Positions 17,921 to 26,327 of a stretch of DNA of 64,000 nucleotides are shown here, piece by piece. Within the stretch, counting starts at the first letter, position 1, and every line of letters begins with the position of its first letter. The notes below the pieces were generated by a model. The model ran no database searches. It was not told the origin of the DNA and saw only the letters and a list, made by a program, of their open reading frames with translations. Both the position numbers and the translations under genes were made by a program. Origin of the DNA: an uncultured Eubacteriales bacterium (lineage in GTDB: Bacteria; Bacillota; Clostridia; Oscillospirales; Acutalibacteraceae); contig CAKTEE010000007.1 in the NCBI GenBank assembly GCA_934546985.1, positions 62,001 through 126,000 of the forward strand. The letters run 5' to 3'.

Positions 17921-18745
17921 GTGGCTGAATTTAAAAACGGAAGGATTGAAAATGCTTTTGCAAAACTTCGTGCAGAAGGGAAAAAAGCATTTATCCCATT
18001 CCTTACCACCGGTGATCCGAGTGTGGAATGTTCTTTTCAAATTGCTTCTCAGATGATAGAAAACGGGGCTTCTTTAATAGAGTTTGGCGTGCCGTATTCT
18101 GACCCGTCGGCAGAGGGACCGATTATTATGCGCGCTGACGAACGGGCGCTGAGCCGCGGCACACGCATAAAAGATGTGTTTGCCGTAACAAAACGGGTAA
18201 CGCAGGCGTATCCGGAAACCCCGTTGGTGCTTTTGCTGTATTATAATATGATTTTTGTCATTGGTGCAGATGAATTTTTCCGTCAGTGTGTGGAAAATGG
18301 GGTTGACGGTGTAATTTTGCCGGATCTGCCATATGAGGAACAGGATGAAATTTGGGACATTGCGCAGTCTTATCAAATACGCGTGATTTCTATGGTTACA
18401 CCTACGTCTCATGAACGTGCAAAAATGATTTGTGAGCGTGCACAGGGTTTTTTATATTGTGTTTCTTCTCTTGGTGTTACAGGGGAACGCAATCAGTTCC
18501 AGACGGATTTCCGTCATTTTTTTGCACAGCTGAATGAATATACAGATATACCGAAAGCAATCGGGTTTGGTATTTCAACGCCGGAACAAGCGAAAGAATT
18601 AAGACAGTATTGTGACGGTGTGATTGTTGGCAGTGCTATTGTTCGCCGGATTGAGGAGGCTATGGCGCAGGAGAAAACAGAAACTGAAATTGCGCAGGCA
18701 GTTGGAGAATATACTGCACAGATGCGCGCAGCACTGGACGAATAA
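17921..18745 (+). CDS. trpA: Tryptophan synthase alpha chain
   Basis: TIM-barrel subunit that splits indole-3-glycerol phosphate and passes indole to TrpB. 274 residues. The catalytic Glu and Asp are in the motif EFGVPYSDPSAEGP; the loop Gly-Val-Thr-Gly (SLGVTGERNQF) is present. The last part of the first motif reads AEGP, where the most common form is ADGP, a conservative variant. GTG start with a strong AAAGGAGG upstream. Confidence 0.96.
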   Translation: MAEFKNGRIENAFAKLRAEGKKAFIPFLTTGDPSVECSFQIASQMIENGASLIEFGVPYSDPSAEGPIIMRADERALSRGTRIKDVFAVTKRVTQAYPETPLVLLLYYNMIFVIGADEFFRQCVENGVDGVILPDLPYEEQDEIWDIAQSYQIRVISMVTPTSHERAKMICERAQGFLYCVSSLGVTGERNQFQTDFRHFFAQLNEYTDIPKAIGFGISTPEQAKELRQYCDGVIVGSAIVRRIEEAMAQEKTETEIAQAVGEYTAQMRAALDE

Positions 18746-18766
18746 GTTTTTTGGGGGTATAGGGTT

Positions 18767-20227
18767 ATGATTACTCCTTCTATCGAAGAATTTTATGAAT
18801 ACTCTGCAAAAGCAAAAATTATACCTGTAGTTTGCAAGCTGAATGCAGATACTTTTACGCCGATTTCCATTTTTCAAAAGTTTGGTATGGAGCCAAACAG
18901 TTTTATGCTGGAAAGTGTGGAGGGAGGTGAGCGCTGGGGCAGATATTCCCTGATGGGACGTGATCCCTTGCTGTATTTTGAAAGTAAAAAAGAAGAAACT
19001 GTCTTTACTGTGAGCGGAAAACAGCAGGAGCTGGCAGGTAATCCAATGAAACGGATTCGTGAAATCTGCAAGGAGTTTGAATCCGGCAGGTTTCCATATG
19101 TGGATCATTTTTATTGTGGTTTGCTGGGATATTTTGGCTATGATTTTGTTCGCTACTGCGAAAAACTACCGGATCATTTACCGGACGAATTGGGATTGCC
19201 CGACTGTCGGCTAATGGCGCCGCGGGAGGTTATTGTGTTTGACCATCTGCGCAGTGAGATGACAATTATTGTTAACGCCCTTGCTGAAGAAGGAAGTGCA
19301 GGCTATGCCCATGCCGTGGAGCGGGTTGGTGCTATTATGGCAGAGATTATGGAACCGTCACTTCAAAAGGCTGTTCAGGGCAGGCAGGGAGAACTGCATT
19401 TTGAATCCCGCACGCCAAAGGCAGATTACTGCCGTTCGATTGAAAAATCAAAGCAGTATATCAAAGACGGGGATATTTTTCAGGTTGTTATTTCCCAGCG
19501 TTTTACTTCGGATTTTAATGGGGATACTCTTGCTGTTTACCGTGCGCTGCGCAGCGTCAATCCATCCCCTTATTTATTTTATCTGAACTATCCGGATTGC
19601 AGTATTATCGGTGCTTCGCCGGAAATGCTTGTACGCCTGCAAAATGGTAAAGTAGAAAATTGTCCAATAGCCGGAACACGTCCACGCGGTGCAACACCAG
19701 CGGAAGATCTTGCGTTGGAACAATCCCTGCTTGCAGACGAAAAGGAAAAAAGTGAGCATTATATGCTGGTGGATTTAGGGCGCAACGACGTTGGCAAAGT
19801 AAGTAAGTTTGGGACAGTGCAAGTTAAAAATCTGGCGCATATTGAGCGATTTTCCCACGTGATGCATATTGTGACCAATCTGGAAGGTATGAAGCGTGAG
19901 GATGCGGGTGCAGTAGATGTGTTGGCGTCCATCCTGCCGGCAGGCACCCTTTCTGGGGCGCCCAAAGTGCGGGCAATGGAAATTATTGAGGAACTGGAAC
20001 CCGTACGCCGGGGGGTATATGGCGGCGCAATAGGGTATTTGGGTTTTGACGGGGATATGGATACCTGTATTGCGATTCGGACTGCGGTTATCAAGGATGG
20101 GAAAATCCATGTGCAGGCAGGCGGCGGCATTGTAGCAGATTCAGAACCGGAAAAGGAATATCAGGAAACCGTAAATAAATCCCGCGCGCTGTTTACCGCG
20201 TTGGAAAAGGCAGGTGGAATCCGTTGA
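18767..20227 (+). CDS. trpE: Anthranilate synthase component I
   Basis: Chorismate-utilising subunit that makes anthranilate, the first committed step. 486 residues. The N-terminal half contains the Trp-feedback motif region (FMLESVEGGERWGRYS, an LLES-type site), the C-terminal half the chorismate-binding signature (AGTLSGAPKVRAMEII, YGGAIGYLGFDGDMDTC). The neighbouring amidotransferase would suit PabB as well, but the trp operon context and the LES motif favour TrpE. It overlaps trpG by four bases (TTGA). It stands at the end of the operon where many bacteria place it first. Confidence 0.94.
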   Translation: MITPSIEEFYEYSAKAKIIPVVCKLNADTFTPISIFQKFGMEPNSFMLESVEGGERWGRYSLMGRDPLLYFESKKEETVFTVSGKQQELAGNPMKRIREICKEFESGRFPYVDHFYCGLLGYFGYDFVRYCEKLPDHLPDELGLPDCRLMAPREVIVFDHLRSEMTIIVNALAEEGSAGYAHAVERVGAIMAEIMEPSLQKAVQGRQGELHFESRTPKADYCRSIEKSKQYIKDGDIFQVVISQRFTSDFNGDTLAVYRALRSVNPSPYLFYLNYPDCSIIGASPEMLVRLQNGKVENCPIAGTRPRGATPAEDLALEQSLLADEKEKSEHYMLVDLGRNDVGKVSKFGTVQVKNLAHIERFSHVMHIVTNLEGMKREDAGAVDVLASILPAGTLSGAPKVRAMEIIEELEPVRRGVYGGAIGYLGFDGDMDTCIAIRTAVIKDGKIHVQAGGGIVADSEPEKEYQETVNKSRALFTALEKAGGIR

Positions 20228-20793
20228 TTTTATTGATAGATAATTACGATTCATTTACCTATAATGTATACCAGATGGTTGGCTGCCTGAATTCGGATAT
20301 TATGGTTCGCCGGAACGATGCAATTACCTGTGATGAAATTGATACGCTGAAACCATCCCATATCATCATTTCGCCCGGTCCGGGATTTCCATCCTCTGCG
20401 GGCGTCAGCATTGACGTTATCCGGCGGTTTGGTTCATCCACGCCGCTTCTGGGAATTTGTTTGGGGCATCAGGCGATTGCACAGGCATATGGGGGAAAAA
20501 TTGTCCATGCACCGGCTTTAATGCATGGAAAAAGTTCTGAAATTACAGTGGATACAGCAAATCCGCTGTTTTCCGGGCTTCCTGAAAAAGTGACGGTTGC
20601 CCGCTACCATTCATTGATTGCGGAGCATGTTTCCCTGCCGGATTGTTTGACCGTTACTGCTAAAACAGATGACGGGTTGATTATGGCAATTTCCCATAAG
20701 GAATATCCTGTTTATGGTGTGCAGTTTCATCCGGAATCTATTTTAACAAAGAATGGGGAGCAAATATTTCGAAATTTCCTGAAAATATCATGA
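20224..20793 (+). CDS. trpG: Anthranilate synthase glutamine amidotransferase component
   Basis: Class I glutaminase that supplies ammonia to TrpE. 189 residues, free-standing. Catalytic Cys in GICLGHQAIA and the His/Glu pair in GVQFHPESI are intact. Start TTG inside the last trpE codons. The paralogous role as PabA for aminobenzoate synthesis cannot be excluded, since one amidotransferase often serves both, and no pabA/pabB pair is visible here. A strong terminator ends the operon eight bases after the stop. Confidence 0.92.
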   Translation: MILLIDNYDSFTYNVYQMVGCLNSDIMVRRNDAITCDEIDTLKPSHIIISPGPGFPSSAGVSIDVIRRFGSSTPLLGICLGHQAIAQAYGGKIVHAPALMHGKSSEITVDTANPLFSGLPEKVTVARYHSLIAEHVSLPDCLTVTAKTDDGLIMAISHKEYPVYGVQFHPESILTKNGEQIFRNFLKIS

Positions 20794-20800
20794 ACTATAA

Positions 20801-20847
20801 AAAAGCAGGCAGTTTGCGGTTTTGTACCGTTACTGTCTGCTTTTTTT
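20801..20847 (+). terminator. Terminator of the trp operon
   Basis: AAAGCAGGCAGT pairs with ACTGTCTGCTTT (one G-U) with an inner GCGG/CCGT stem, then TTTTTTT. Confidence 0.9.
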
Positions 20848-20859
20848 GTGCTGGATTAC

Positions 20860-21237
20860 TCATGTGTTAGCGTACGTCAATCCCCACGTAATGCCGTATT
20901 TGTCTGTTACAAAACCGTTTTGTTTTCCCCGCAGTGTTTTTTCCAGCGGTGTAACCACCGTTCCTTCTTGGCGGAGTTTATCGTAAAGGGAAAGCAGTTC
21001 TTCCTGATTGTCTGCCTCTAAGATGAAAGTGACTGCCTGAGAATAGGGGGCGCCTTCTTCGGTATCATGTAGGAATAAAGAAATGTCCGGATTGATTTTT
21101 AATTCCGCATGTGCAATCTTATGTAGATGATCCGATTGCGGGATAACCTGTTCAATATTTCCGCCGAAAATTTCCTGATAATATTTCAATGCATGAATGC
21201 AGTTTGGAACATATATGCGGGCTGTCATCCGTTTCAT
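20860..21237 (-). CDS. VOC/PhnB-like protein (glyoxalase superfamily)
   Basis: Small (125 residues) protein of the vicinal-oxygen-chelate fold, PhnB/3-demethylubiquinone type. Pattern: YVPNCIHALKYYQEIFGG at the N terminus, HAELKINPDISLFL, and GFVTDKYGITWGL at the C terminus, which is characteristic of PhnB-like proteins. The ATG at 21237 has AGGAGG eight bases upstream. No metal-site assignment can be made with confidence and the substrate is unknown. It stands alone downstream of the trp operon on the opposite strand. Confidence 0.8.
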   Translation of the reverse strand: MKRMTARIYVPNCIHALKYYQEIFGGNIEQVIPQSDHLHKIAHAELKINPDISLFLHDTEEGAPYSQAVTFILEADNQEELLSLYDKLRQEGTVVTPLEKTLRGKQNGFVTDKYGITWGLTYANT

Positions 21238-21399
21238 AAACAATCCTCCTGTTGGAAATCATCTTTGTATTTATTATACAAGATGTCAGGAATAAATAAA
21301 CAGATATTTTTTGAATTTTTTTCAGAGTATTTAGGTATAACTTCCGTACATGCCACCATATATATCTGGTAAAGGATGGTTATGGAGGTAACAGATTTT

Positions 21400-21687
21400 A
21401 TGTTGCTAAATTTAGGGAAAAAGAATGCAAAAGAAATGGCTGCGGTGGAAGAAAGGCGGCAGATGATAAAAGAGATTCATGAGATTAACCGAAAAATGGC
21501 GCATGCGTATATGCAGTTTAATTTGGAGCAGGATGAGGACTTAATTGAAGCGACGATTTTTATGATGCAGTCCCTGAATGCACGTTACCGATACTTGCTC
21601 AAACAGGTGAGAGAGGAAGAAGCGACTCGGCAAGAGCCTGGTAAAATTATGCAGAAGAACAGGATGGTGGCTGGCGAATGGGTATAA
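21400..21687 (+). CDS. YaaL-like DUF2508 family protein
   Basis: 95-residue, highly charged helical protein with the family-like pattern of a small cytosolic coiled segment (IKEIHEINRKMAHAYMQFN). The ATG at 21400 has GGAGGT ten bases upstream; an upstream ATG lacks a site. The stop overlaps the bofA start by ten bases. In Bacillus the yaaL-bofA pair is adjacent, which supports the assignment. Biochemical function unknown. Confidence 0.78.
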   Translation: MLLNLGKKNAKEMAAVEERRQMIKEIHEINRKMAHAYMQFNLEQDEDLIEATIFMMQSLNARYRYLLKQVREEEATRQEPGKIMQKNRMVAGEWV

Positions 21688-21929
21688 ATCTGGTGCTGGC
21701 GGGGAGCGCCATTATTGTTTTAGGACGGATGATAAAAACAAAGCATTTCTTTAAATCCGTGATTATGTCTGCAATTCAGGGGATTTTTGCCCTGTTTGCT
21801 GTGAATGCTATTGGAATTGTTAGCGGGGTAACGATAGCAGTCAATGGTATTACAGCAGCAATTAGCTGTATTGGCGGTGTGCCAGGTGTAATTTTGTTGC
21901 TTCTGCTGCGGTTAATCAGCGGTTTTTAA
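21678..21929 (+). CDS. bofA: BofA-family protein (pro-sigma-K processing inhibitor type)
   Basis: Small (83 residues) membrane protein with two or three hydrophobic helices. In Bacillus, BofA holds the SpoIVFB protease inactive until the forespore signals, delaying sigma-K. The family-like pattern is the C-terminal NGITAAISCIGGVPGVILLLLL segment. It overlaps yaaL and is followed by the tRNA gene. Together with spoVS, spoIIID and the ylmC-like gene it marks a spore former. Confidence 0.9.
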   Translation: MGINLVLAGSAIIVLGRMIKTKHFFKSVIMSAIQGIFALFAVNAIGIVSGVTIAVNGITAAISCIGGVPGVILLLLLRLISGF

Positions 21930-21970
21930 CAAAAGCAGGGGAGAAAAAGAAAAATTATTTGCAAAAAATA

Positions 21971-21999
21971 TTGATTTTTTTGTGCTCTCATAGTATAAT
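21971..21999 (+). promoter_or_regulatory. Promoter of tRNA-Val
   Basis: TTGATT (21971-21976), 17-nt spacer, TATAAT (21994-21999), with the mature tRNA 5' end at 22019. Confidence 0.75.
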
Positions 22000-22018
22000 A
22001 GCTGAGCAACATGCGTAT

Positions 22019-22094
22019 GGACGTTTAGCTCAGCTGGTAGAGCATTCGCTTGACGTGCGAAGGGTCAGCGGTTCGAGTCCGTTAACGTCCACCA
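22019..22094 (+). tRNA. tRNA-Val (GAC)
   Basis: 76-nt cloverleaf with acceptor GGACGTT pairing with AACGTCC, D-arm AGCTCAGCTGGTAGAGC, anticodon stem TTCGC/GCGAA with loop TTGACGT giving anticodon GAC, T-arm GGTTCGAGTCC, and the CCA end encoded at 22092-22094. Confidence 0.97.
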
Positions 22095-22101
22095 ACAGAT
22101 A

Positions 22102-22146
22102 AAAGTCCGGACCATTCTTTGAGTAAAGAGGTTTGGGCTTTTTCTT
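22102..22146 (+). terminator. Terminator of tRNA-Val
   Basis: AAAGTCCGGACC and GGTTTGGGCTTT form a stem with three G-U pairs, followed by TTTTCTT. Confidence 0.75.
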
Positions 22147-22300
22147 GTGAAAGAGAACCGGAATTGAAAATTTGCAGGTTTAATCAAGCATATTTGAAAA
22201 AATGCGTGATTGTTTTTGGATAATGGCATACCTCAGCGGTTGGGAAAATATAAAATTATAAAATCAATCATAGCTCTTTTTATCATTATGATTGTAAAAC

Positions 22301-22339
22301 CAGTGTTTGGAGAAAAGTTTCCAAGCGCTGTTTTTTTTT
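22301..22339 (+). terminator. Second strong terminator downstream of tRNA-Val
   Basis: CAGTGTTTGGA pairs with TCCAAGCGCTG, then nine T. No gene precedes it within 150 bases apart from tRNA-Val, which already has its own terminator. It may end an unrecognised small RNA or catch read-through. Nothing else is seen in 22147-22300. Confidence 0.75.
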
Positions 22340-22397
22340 ATGATACAATAGAAACGAACATTTGACAAATGGCAGAGACTGTTGGGAGGAACCGTCT

Positions 22398-22820
22398 ATG
22401 ATTCGAAAGTTAAATACAGAGGACATCAATGCTGTAATGAATATCTGGTTGAAGGAAAACAAGCAGGCACATCATTTTATCGAGGAAAGCTATTGGGAAA
22501 ATCATTTTTATTCTGTAAAAGAAATGATATCCGAAACTGAGGTTTATGTGTATGAGCAAAACAGCAAAATCTGCGGATTTATTGGATTGATGGATGATTA
22601 TATCGCAGGAATTTTTGTCAGTAAAGTTTTTCAGTCAAAAGGCATTGGAAAACAGTTGTTAGATTTCGTAAAAACAAAATATAGTACGCTCTCCCTGCAT
22701 GTATATCAGCAAAATACTTGCGCCATTCAGTTCTATTTAAGAGAAGGTTTCTCGTTTTTAAAAGCCCAAACAGATGAAGAAACTGGAAAAACAGAAATTG
22801 CAATGCACTGGCATAAATAG
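22398..22820 (+). CDS. GNAT-family N-acetyltransferase
   Basis: 140-residue GCN5-related acetyltransferase. Pattern: MIRKLNTEDINAVMNIW at the N terminus, the acetyl-CoA loop VFQSKGIGKQLLD, and the C-terminal YQQNTCAIQFYLREGFS. The start at 22398 has GGGAGG eight bases upstream. Overall form is close to the YjaB-like group, but the substrate is unknown. Single gene between tRNA-Val and guaA. Confidence 0.85.
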   Translation: MIRKLNTEDINAVMNIWLKENKQAHHFIEESYWENHFYSVKEMISETEVYVYEQNSKICGFIGLMDDYIAGIFVSKVFQSKGIGKQLLDFVKTKYSTLSLHVYQQNTCAIQFYLREGFSFLKAQTDEETGKTEIAMHWHK

Positions 22821-22887
22821 TCGCAAAAATAAATTATAATTAAGAAGCAATTCATACAGTTTTTTTCTTGAATAACGTTGAATTTTG

Positions 22888-22916
22888 TTGCACTGAGGTT
22901 AGTTCAATGCTATACT
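22888..22916 (+). promoter_or_regulatory. Promoter of the GMP synthase gene
   Basis: TTGCAC, 17-nt spacer, TATACT. About 80 nt of leader follow; no purine riboswitch could be recognised in it. Confidence 0.7.
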
Positions 22917-23004
22917 GGTATATGTTATTCAGAAAATAAATTTGAATAAAAGCATCATAAAAATTAGTTTTTAATTATTGCGTCATGAAAGGATGATGAT
23001 TTGT

Positions 23005-24312
23005 ATGAAACAGGATATGCTGGTTATTTTAGATTTAGGCAGTGTTGAGAACACGGCAGTTGCTCGTGCGGTTCGTGCACTTGGTGTTTATAGCGAGATT
23101 TACCCTCATGATATTACATTAGATGAATTAAATAAGCTGCCGAATGTTAAGGGCATTATTGTCAGCGGCGGTGAAAATGAAATTATCGACGGCGAAAAAA
23201 TTTGTGTCAGAGAGGAAATATGGCAGAGCGATTATCCGATTTTTTCTGCCTGTCATGATAGGGCGCAGCGAGGAGAGACGATTGCACAATGGCCCGCAGA
23301 TGAAAAACAGCTTCTGGAACTTTTGCGTCCGTTTGTTTTTGATGTGTGCAAAGCACAGCCTAATTGGAATATGAAAAACTTTATTGCTGACCAAATTGAA
23401 CTGGTTCGCAGGCAAGTAGGAGATAAAAAGGTTCTGCTTGCACTTTCCGGCGGTGTGGATAGTTCAGTGGTTGCAGCATTGCTTTTAAAGGCCATCGGTG
23501 ATCAGTTAACTTGTGTTCATGTAAACCATGGCTTGCTCCGTAAGGGGGAACCGGAACAGGTAGTTGAAGTTTTTCGTAATCAGTTAAATGCCAACCTTAT
23601 TTATGTTGATGCGGAAGAACGTTTTTTGACAAAACTCGAAAATATTTCGGATCCGGAAGAAAAACGTAAAATTATCGGCGCAGAGTTTATCCGTGTATTT
23701 GAAGAAGAAGCAAGAAAACTGGAAGGTATTGATTTTCTTGCACAGGGTACAATTTATCCTGATATTGTAGAAAGCGGAACAAAAACGGCAAAGATGGTAA
23801 AATCCCATCATAATGTGGGCGGACTTCCGGAAGATTTAAAATTTGAATTGGTGGAACCTCTCCGTCAGCTTTTTAAAGATGAAGTCCGTGCCTGCGGCAT
23901 TGAACTTGGATTGCCGGACAATATGGTCTATCGTCAGCCATTCCCCGGACCAGGGTTAGGTGTGCGTTGCTTGGGTGCTATCATCAAAGAACGTCTGGAA
24001 GCTGTCCGGGAGTCTGACGCTATTCTGCGTGAAGAATTCGCAAATGCTGGTTTGGATAAAAAAGTCTGGCAGTATTTTACAATTGTTCCTGATTTTAAAT
24101 CGGTGGGTGTACGTAATAATGCCCGTAGTTTTGAATATCCGGTCATTATTCGTGCAGTTAATACCATAGATGCGATGACAGCGACCGTTGAGCAGGTTGA
24201 GTGGCCAATATTACTTAAAATTACAGACCGTATTTTGAAAGAAGTTCCCCATGTTAACCGCGTTTGCTATGATATGTCGCCTAAGCCCCCGGCAACTATA
24301 GAGTGGGAATAA
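23005..24312 (+). CDS. guaA: GMP synthase with a truncated glutamine amidotransferase domain
   Basis: Converts XMP to GMP in purine synthesis. The ATP-pyrophosphatase domain (from about residue 122) is complete: P-loop SGGVDSS (148-154), SHHNVGGLPED and RQPFPGPGLG motifs and the terminal KPPATIEWE. The N-terminal glutaminase domain is not: residues 1-85 follow the usual fold (LVILDLGSVEN, GIIVSGGE), Cys83 in PIFSACHDRAQ sits where the nucleophile Cys of GICYGMQ normally lies, but the elbow sequence is lost and about 90 residues, including the catalytic His/Glu (HPE) region, are missing. Total 435 residues against the usual 510-525. The frame is intact, so it may use free ammonia or another glutaminase. 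Start ATG chosen because it matches the family N terminus. Confidence 0.88.
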   Translation: MKQDMLVILDLGSVENTAVARAVRALGVYSEIYPHDITLDELNKLPNVKGIIVSGGENEIIDGEKICVREEIWQSDYPIFSACHDRAQRGETIAQWPADEKQLLELLRPFVFDVCKAQPNWNMKNFIADQIELVRRQVGDKKVLLALSGGVDSSVVAALLLKAIGDQLTCVHVNHGLLRKGEPEQVVEVFRNQLNANLIYVDAEERFLTKLENISDPEEKRKIIGAEFIRVFEEEARKLEGIDFLAQGTIYPDIVESGTKTAKMVKSHHNVGGLPEDLKFELVEPLRQLFKDEVRACGIELGLPDNMVYRQPFPGPGLGVRCLGAIIKERLEAVRESDAILREEFANAGLDKKVWQYFTIVPDFKSVGVRNNARSFEYPVIIRAVNTIDAMTATVEQVEWPILLKITDRILKEVPHVNRVCYDMSPKPPATIEWE

Positions 24313-24327
24313 TGAAATGTGTAACGA

Positions 24328-24366
24328 CGGGAACCAATTTATTCTATAATCAAAAATTGGTTTCCG
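24328..24366 (+). repeat. Inverted repeat after the GMP synthase gene
   Basis: CGGGAACCAATTT and AAATTGGTTTCCG form a 13-bp stem (one G-U) without a T tract. It lies just ahead of the terminator and may protect the 3' end of the message. Confidence 0.55.
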
Positions 24367-24400
24367 TTCCAACAGAATAAAACAAGTATCAGACCTTACA

Positions 24401-24437
24401 AGAAAAGAGGTTCTTCCTCTTTTCTTTCCTTTTTCTC
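24401..24437 (+). terminator. Terminator of the GMP synthase gene
   Basis: AGAAAAGAGG and CCTCTTTTCT form a perfect 10-bp stem with a 5-nt loop, then TTCCTTTTTC. The rest of the 24438-24611 stretch is purine-rich without a supportable gene. Confidence 0.75.
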
Positions 24438-24611
24438 TCAAAACCCTTTAAAATCAAGCATTCTGCCACTTCTAATAAGGAAGAGGGCGAGAGAAGAGAG
24501 GGATTCTCTGCTCTTTTGTTTTTTTCTTTATGGAATATGGAAAAATGGAGGGAGAAGAGGGGAAGGAGAGAGCGAAAATGAAAATTTGCTAGGGCGAAAA
24601 TGGATTTTGCC

Positions 24612-24640
24612 ATGACAAAATGAACTTTAAAGGGTATTAT
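24612..24640 (+). promoter_or_regulatory. Possible promoter of the DUF3592 gene
   Basis: ATGACA, 17-nt spacer, TATTAT; the start codon follows 44 bases later. The -35 box is weak. Confidence 0.4.
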
Positions 24641-24683
24641 AGGTGGCTGTAATTACATAAGGTATGTTTGAGGAGATTGTAAG

Positions 24684-25115
24684 ATGTTCGTGTTTTTAAT
24701 TTTTTGTTTTTTTCCTATCCTTTTTACTATAATAGGAATTATTATAATATTGAGTTATTATAAAACCCAAAAAAGAAACCGTTTGTGTACTTTTCAAACA
24801 ACTGGAAAAGTCATTCGGATAATTAATAAAAGCTCCAGCTATGGGCGTACTGGCAGCGTTACATATAGGTATTCCCGGATTCCCTGCTTTCAATATTTTG
24901 TGAATGGATGTGCATATACGGTCATGGGATACAGTGCAAAATTATATCCGCTGGATTCCACAGCAACAATCTATTACAATCCATTTTCACCGGATATAGC
25001 GCATACGGGAGAAAAGGGACCTGCTTTAAAGATTGGGATTTCTTTTATTCTGGCGGCGGTTCTGTATCTTATTTTTTGGATTGTTATGCTAAGGGTAGTA
25101 ATTTACTTACCATGA
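24684..25115 (+). CDS. DUF3592-like membrane protein
   Basis: 143 residues with a helix at each end (about 3-25 and 115-140) enclosing an extracytoplasmic beta-rich domain. The pattern of the middle part (TTGKVIRIINKSS, YFVNGCAYTV, YNPFSPD) fits DUF3592, in which a short soluble domain is held by two helices. Function unknown. It is 16 bases from the following lipoprotein gene and probably cotranscribed with it. A decayed gene of similar design lies at 40.3 kb. Confidence 0.7.
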   Translation: MFVFLIFCFFPILFTIIGIIIILSYYKTQKRNRLCTFQTTGKVIRIINKSSSYGRTGSVTYRYSRIPCFQYFVNGCAYTVMGYSAKLYPLDSTATIYYNPFSPDIAHTGEKGPALKIGISFILAAVLYLIFWIVMLRVVIYLP

Positions 25116-25131
25116 GTACGAAAGGGGAAAA

Positions 25132-25947
25132 ATGTTTAAACTGGTTAAAAGCAGTGTAGTCTGGCTCTTTGTGGCAGTGGTGCTTTTTTTGGGCGGCTGT
25201 GCCGGATATAAAGATTCATCGCAGCAGGAAGGGAAAGCATTTACAGACGAAGATTACGAAATGACGGATGAGGAAAAACAGTTTTTAGAAGGTATTTACA
25301 TGGATGAGGAGCGAATAGAGAAAGGCAAGCTTTATTCCTACCAGAAAACAATGCTTATGCATTACAGGTTTGTTTTGAAATACCTGAACGAAAAATATCC
25401 AAGTTATGATTTTAAAATTGAGTCAGGTACGCCGATTAATAAGGTGAATACCTATGCAACTTTCAATTTCACGGAAAAAAATACGGAGGGCCGGTTTCGC
25501 TGTTATCTTTATCAGGAAGAAGAATTGGACTGTAAGGATAACTTTTATGGATGTATCATAAGAGAAGCATATGACGATTATATCTATCATCAATGCATAG
25601 ACAGCATTCCCTCACTATTAGGTACGTATTCTGTTATCTCATGTGCCAGAGGTATTGAATATGACGAAAATCTGACTATGGAAGAAGTTGCAAGCGGAGA
25701 TAAGCCGTTGCATCCTTGGTCTCCTCAAACAAGGATTTATTTAGCCGGAGGCCGTATCTCGGAAGATGAATGGGAACAAATAATGGAAACGGTAGAAAAT
25801 ACAATAAAGGCTCATGAATTATATGGCTACTATATTATAGATTATCTTTATGATGGTTCTGTTTCTGAATTTGACGCAGCAGAATATTACCATAATTTGG
25901 AAGCAGAGGTTTTATACCACCGTGATTTTCAAAATTTTATTCAGTAG
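25132..25947 (+). CDS. Uncharacterised lipoprotein
   Basis: 271 residues. A signal peptide ends in lipobox LGGCAG (Cys 23), so the mature protein is lipid-anchored. The mature part is acidic and rich in Glu, Asp and Tyr (about 30 Tyr), with three Cys clustered in the middle (CYLYQEEELDCKDNFYGC), which might form disulfides. No family was recognised. It follows the DUF3592 gene at 16 bases and the pair may work together on the cell surface; no substrate or partner is evident. Confidence 0.7.
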   Translation: MFKLVKSSVVWLFVAVVLFLGGCAGYKDSSQQEGKAFTDEDYEMTDEEKQFLEGIYMDEERIEKGKLYSYQKTMLMHYRFVLKYLNEKYPSYDFKIESGTPINKVNTYATFNFTEKNTEGRFRCYLYQEEELDCKDNFYGCIIREAYDDYIYHQCIDSIPSLLGTYSVISCARGIEYDENLTMEEVASGDKPLHPWSPQTRIYLAGGRISEDEWEQIMETVENTIKAHELYGYYIIDYLYDGSVSEFDAAEYYHNLEAEVLYHRDFQNFIQ

Positions 25948-26327
25948 CTGTATTTGAAAATTACAGAATTTGCTATCTGCTTTTGAATTACTAGTACAAT
26001 TTTCTCTTTTAAAATGCATTTATTTAAAGATATAAGGCGTAGTAATATTAAAAATGTTACTGTTGTATGTGAATACAAAATTTTCCTTAGTGGTATAAAA
26101 GAAGACATGGTGATAGCGCCATGTAATAAAGGCGGTTAAGGAGAAAATGGGAGTTGGCGAATGATTTGTTACGATTTAGCTATTTTGAAAACCTTATTTT
26201 GCAAAGTTTTTTGAACATCAATAAATGTAGACCGATATTTTATACCTTTATCCTCAAAAATGGACTTTTACTGTGTAACAGTTGAAAAATGGGTTGTTAA
26301 TTTACAGGGATTTGCTATAATGTATGC

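Noticed and set aside
22917..23004. Purine riboswitch ahead of the GMP synthase gene
   Set aside because: The leader is too short and lacks the conserved loop sequences of the purine aptamer.
24389..24613. Minus-strand reading frame over the purine-rich stretch after guaA
   Set aside because: Composition is low-complexity and the frame covers the terminator of the neighbouring gene.
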